Below, piece after piece: positions 4,289 through 5,801 of a stretch of 5,801 nt of DNA (positions are counted from its first letter, which is position 1; each line of letters begins with the position of its first letter). Source of the stretch: Chitinophagaceae bacterium (GTDB lineage: Bacteria; Bacteroidota; Bacteroidia; Chitinophagales; Chitinophagaceae); NCBI GenBank assembly GCA_003534175.1, contig DPFD01000022.1, positions 26,667 to 32,467 of the forward strand, in the 5' to 3' direction. The notes below the pieces were generated by a model. The model ran no database searches and was not told the DNA's origin. It was given only the letters and a program-made list of their open reading frames with translations. The position numbers and the translations under genes are program-made.

Positions 4289-5801
4289 TAGCCGCGTACA
4301 TTTTTTCCTTCCATAAAATTGATGAAGGCTTTATTGCACACCCGGTTACCGCCCGGAGTAGGATAGTTTCCGGTGAAATACCAGTCGCCCAAATTACCCG
4401 GACACGCCTCATGCAATGATTCAATTTTTTGAAAAATTACATCTACCGGTATCGTCATGTCTGGTGGTGTAATCATCTGTGCAATCTTCCGGCTGATTTG
4501 TTCGAGGGTGAACGGCTTATAAATACTGCGCACCACGTTTTCAGAATGGAGGGCGCCATCCTGTTCCAATTTTCTGCAACGATCGAGCACCTCCTGAAGG
4601 ATGGATAATTGTCCGCTTTCTTTCAGCAACTCCAGCGCTGCACGAAAGGCAATAAAATCGCCGAGTTTACTCATATCAATTCCATAGCAATCCGGATAGC
4701 GTATTTGCGGAGAGGAGGAAACGATGATAATGCGTTTGGGTTGTAATCTTCCAAACATACGGATGATACTTTCCCTGAGGGTGGTACCGCGTACAATACT
4801 GTCATCAATCACCACCAGCGTATCTTCACCCGGACGCACGGTGCCATACGTAATATCATACACGTGTTGCACCATTTCATTCCTGCTTTCATCTTCGGTT
4901 ATAAAGGTGCGCAGTTTCACATCTTTGATGGCTATTTTTTCAATCCGAATTTTTCGGTTAACCATTTCCGTTAGTTTCTCTTCGTTCACCTCGCTGCCCC
5001 AGCTTAAGATGCGGTTCACCTTGATCTGGTTGAGGTAGTCTTCCGCGCCTTTAATCATTCCGTAAAAAGCCGTTTCGGCGGTATTGGGAATAAACGAAAA
5101 GATGGTATTTTTTAAATCGTACTCTACTGCTTCCAGCACGGTGTTGCTGAGGTGGTATCCGAGTGCTTTACGCTCTTTGTATATTTTTTCGTCGCTACCG
5201 CGGCTAAAATAAATCCTTTCAAAACTACACGCTTTGCGTTCCTGCTCCGGTACCACGCGGGTTACTTTACAATCGCCATTGGCCTGTACAATCAATGCTT
5301 CGCCGGGCATCAGCTCCTTCACTTCATTTTCTCCAAGGTTGAATGCGGTGCGGATAGCAGCCCGTTCACTGGCGGCCACTACTACTTCGTTGTTGATGAA
5401 ATAATACGCCGGACGAATACCGTGTGCATCTCGAACGGCAAAGGCATCTCCATTGCCCAAAATACCGGCCACATGAAAACCTCCGTCGAACAACGGTACC
5501 GCTGTTTTTAAAATTTCTTCGAGGTTCGGTTGGTTGGGGTTTTTTTCATCCTCCTGTACGAGGTAATGATAAAACACTTCGAGCATGGCAGCCAAATCGC
5601 TCGTACGTTCAAAATCGCCGGGGGTGATGTTTAACCGGGCAAACAGTTCATCGGTATTCACCAGGTTGAAATTTCCGGCGAGCGCAATATTGCGGGAGGG
5701 GATCGTATTTTTTTTCACAAACGGGTGGCAGTAGGCCACATCGTTTTTTCCCTGCGTGCCATATCGAAGATGTCCCAGCAGCACTTCTCCCATGGCAGGA
5801 A
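4285..5801 (-). CDS. purF: PurF-family amidophosphoribosyltransferase, long Bacteroidota form, 5' end outside window
   Basis: The frame is open through the right window edge, so the internal ATG at 5793 is not the true start and the N-terminal catalytic cysteine is not visible. Counting from that Met, class II glutaminase elements appear at GHLRYGT (7-13), AGNFNL (39-44), TSD (64-66) and GGFHVAG (104-110). The shared PurF stretch KACSFERIYFSRG (187-199) leads to the phosphoribosyltransferase domain, whose PRPP loop VVIDDSIVRGTT (327-338; bases 4780-4815) is intact, followed by PDCYGIDM (367-374). The C-terminus carries GDWYFTGNYPTPGG. The family makes 5-phosphoribosylamine from PRPP and glutamine, the first step of purine synthesis. 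From memory, Bacteroidota have this long version (about 610-630 residues) beside a canonical PurF, so it could be a paralogue with a shifted role; the symbol is by family. About 100-130 residues seem to be missing. Confidence 0.88.
   Translation of the reverse strand, partial: PAMGEVLLGHLRYGTQGKNDVAYCHPFVKKNTIPSRNIALAGNFNLVNTDELFARLNITPGDFERTSDLAAMLEVFYHYLVQEDEKNPNQPNLEEILKTAVPLFDGGFHVAGILGNGDAFAVRDAHGIRPAYYFINNEVVVAASERAAIRTAFNLGENEVKELMPGEALIVQANGDCKVTRVVPEQERKACSFERIYFSRGSDEKIYKERKALGYHLSNTVLEAVEYDLKNTIFSFIPNTAETAFYGMIKGAEDYLNQIKVNRILSWGSEVNEEKLTEMVNRKIRIEKIAIKDVKLRTFITEDESRNEMVQHVYDITYGTVRPGEDTLVVIDDSIVRGTTLRESIIRMFGRLQPKRIIIVSSSPQIRYPDCYGIDMSKLGDFIAFRAALELLKESGQLSILQEVLDRCRKLEQDGALHSENVVRSIYKPFTLEQISRKIAQMITPPDMTIPVDVIFQKIESLHEACPGNLGDWYFTGNYPTPGGNRVCNKAFINFMEGKNVRGY

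Noticed and set aside
5152..5511. 119-residue plus-strand frame inside the PurF-like gene
   Set aside because: It is antisense to conserved PurF-family sequence and has no motif of its own.
1..5801. Mobile elements, CRISPR arrays, tRNA or rRNA genes, toxin-antitoxin or defence modules
   Set aside because: No transposase, integrase, long direct or inverted repeats, regular repeat-spacer pattern or RNA gene was recognised. All long open stretches are accounted for by the annotated genes.

Overview
The window looks like ordinary chromosomal DNA from a member of the Bacteroidota, probably a Cytophagales- or Chitinophagales-type environmental bacterium. The evidence is a set of protein types typical of that phylum (membrane-anchored LytTR regulator, PepSY-like periplasmic protein, DUF3817, S1/P1 nuclease, and a long-form PurF-family protein with a GDWYFTGNYPTPGG tail), promoters resembling the Bacteroidota TTG / TAnnTTTG pattern, and gene starts without clear Shine-Dalgarno sequences. 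The finer taxonomy is inference.

Left part (1-1268, minus strand): the 5' part of a four-helix membrane protein whose C-terminal LytTR DNA-binding domain is cut by the window edge, then a complete SixA-type histidine phosphatase. Middle (1318-2135, plus strand): a small putative mono-heme c-type cytochrome lipoprotein, then an SRPBCC-fold protein 38 bases downstream. These meet, tail to tail with a 5-base gap, a 96-residue secreted PepSY-like protein on the minus strand (2141-2431). A 284-base divergent intergenic region (2432-2715) follows; it is the longest non-coding stretch in the window.

Right part: a tight three-gene plus-strand cluster (2716-4288) of a DUF3817 membrane protein, a DUF1801 protein and a secreted zinc-dependent S1/P1-type nuclease with all nine expected zinc ligands. 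The gaps of 8 and 5 bases suggest one operon. The nuclease stop codon overlaps the stop codon of a large convergent minus-strand gene (4285-5801, 5' end outside the window) for a PurF-family amidophosphoribosyltransferase.

The genes do not form an obvious single pathway: they are a mix of housekeeping, envelope and signalling functions. I see no mobile element, CRISPR array, tRNA, rRNA, defence cassette or biosynthetic cluster, and no convincing undescribed system. The points most worth a second look are the altered glutaminase oxyanion motif in the PurF-like protein, the overlapping convergent stops, the edge-truncated LytTR regulator with a small repeat in its linker, and structured DNA in the divergent intergenic region.
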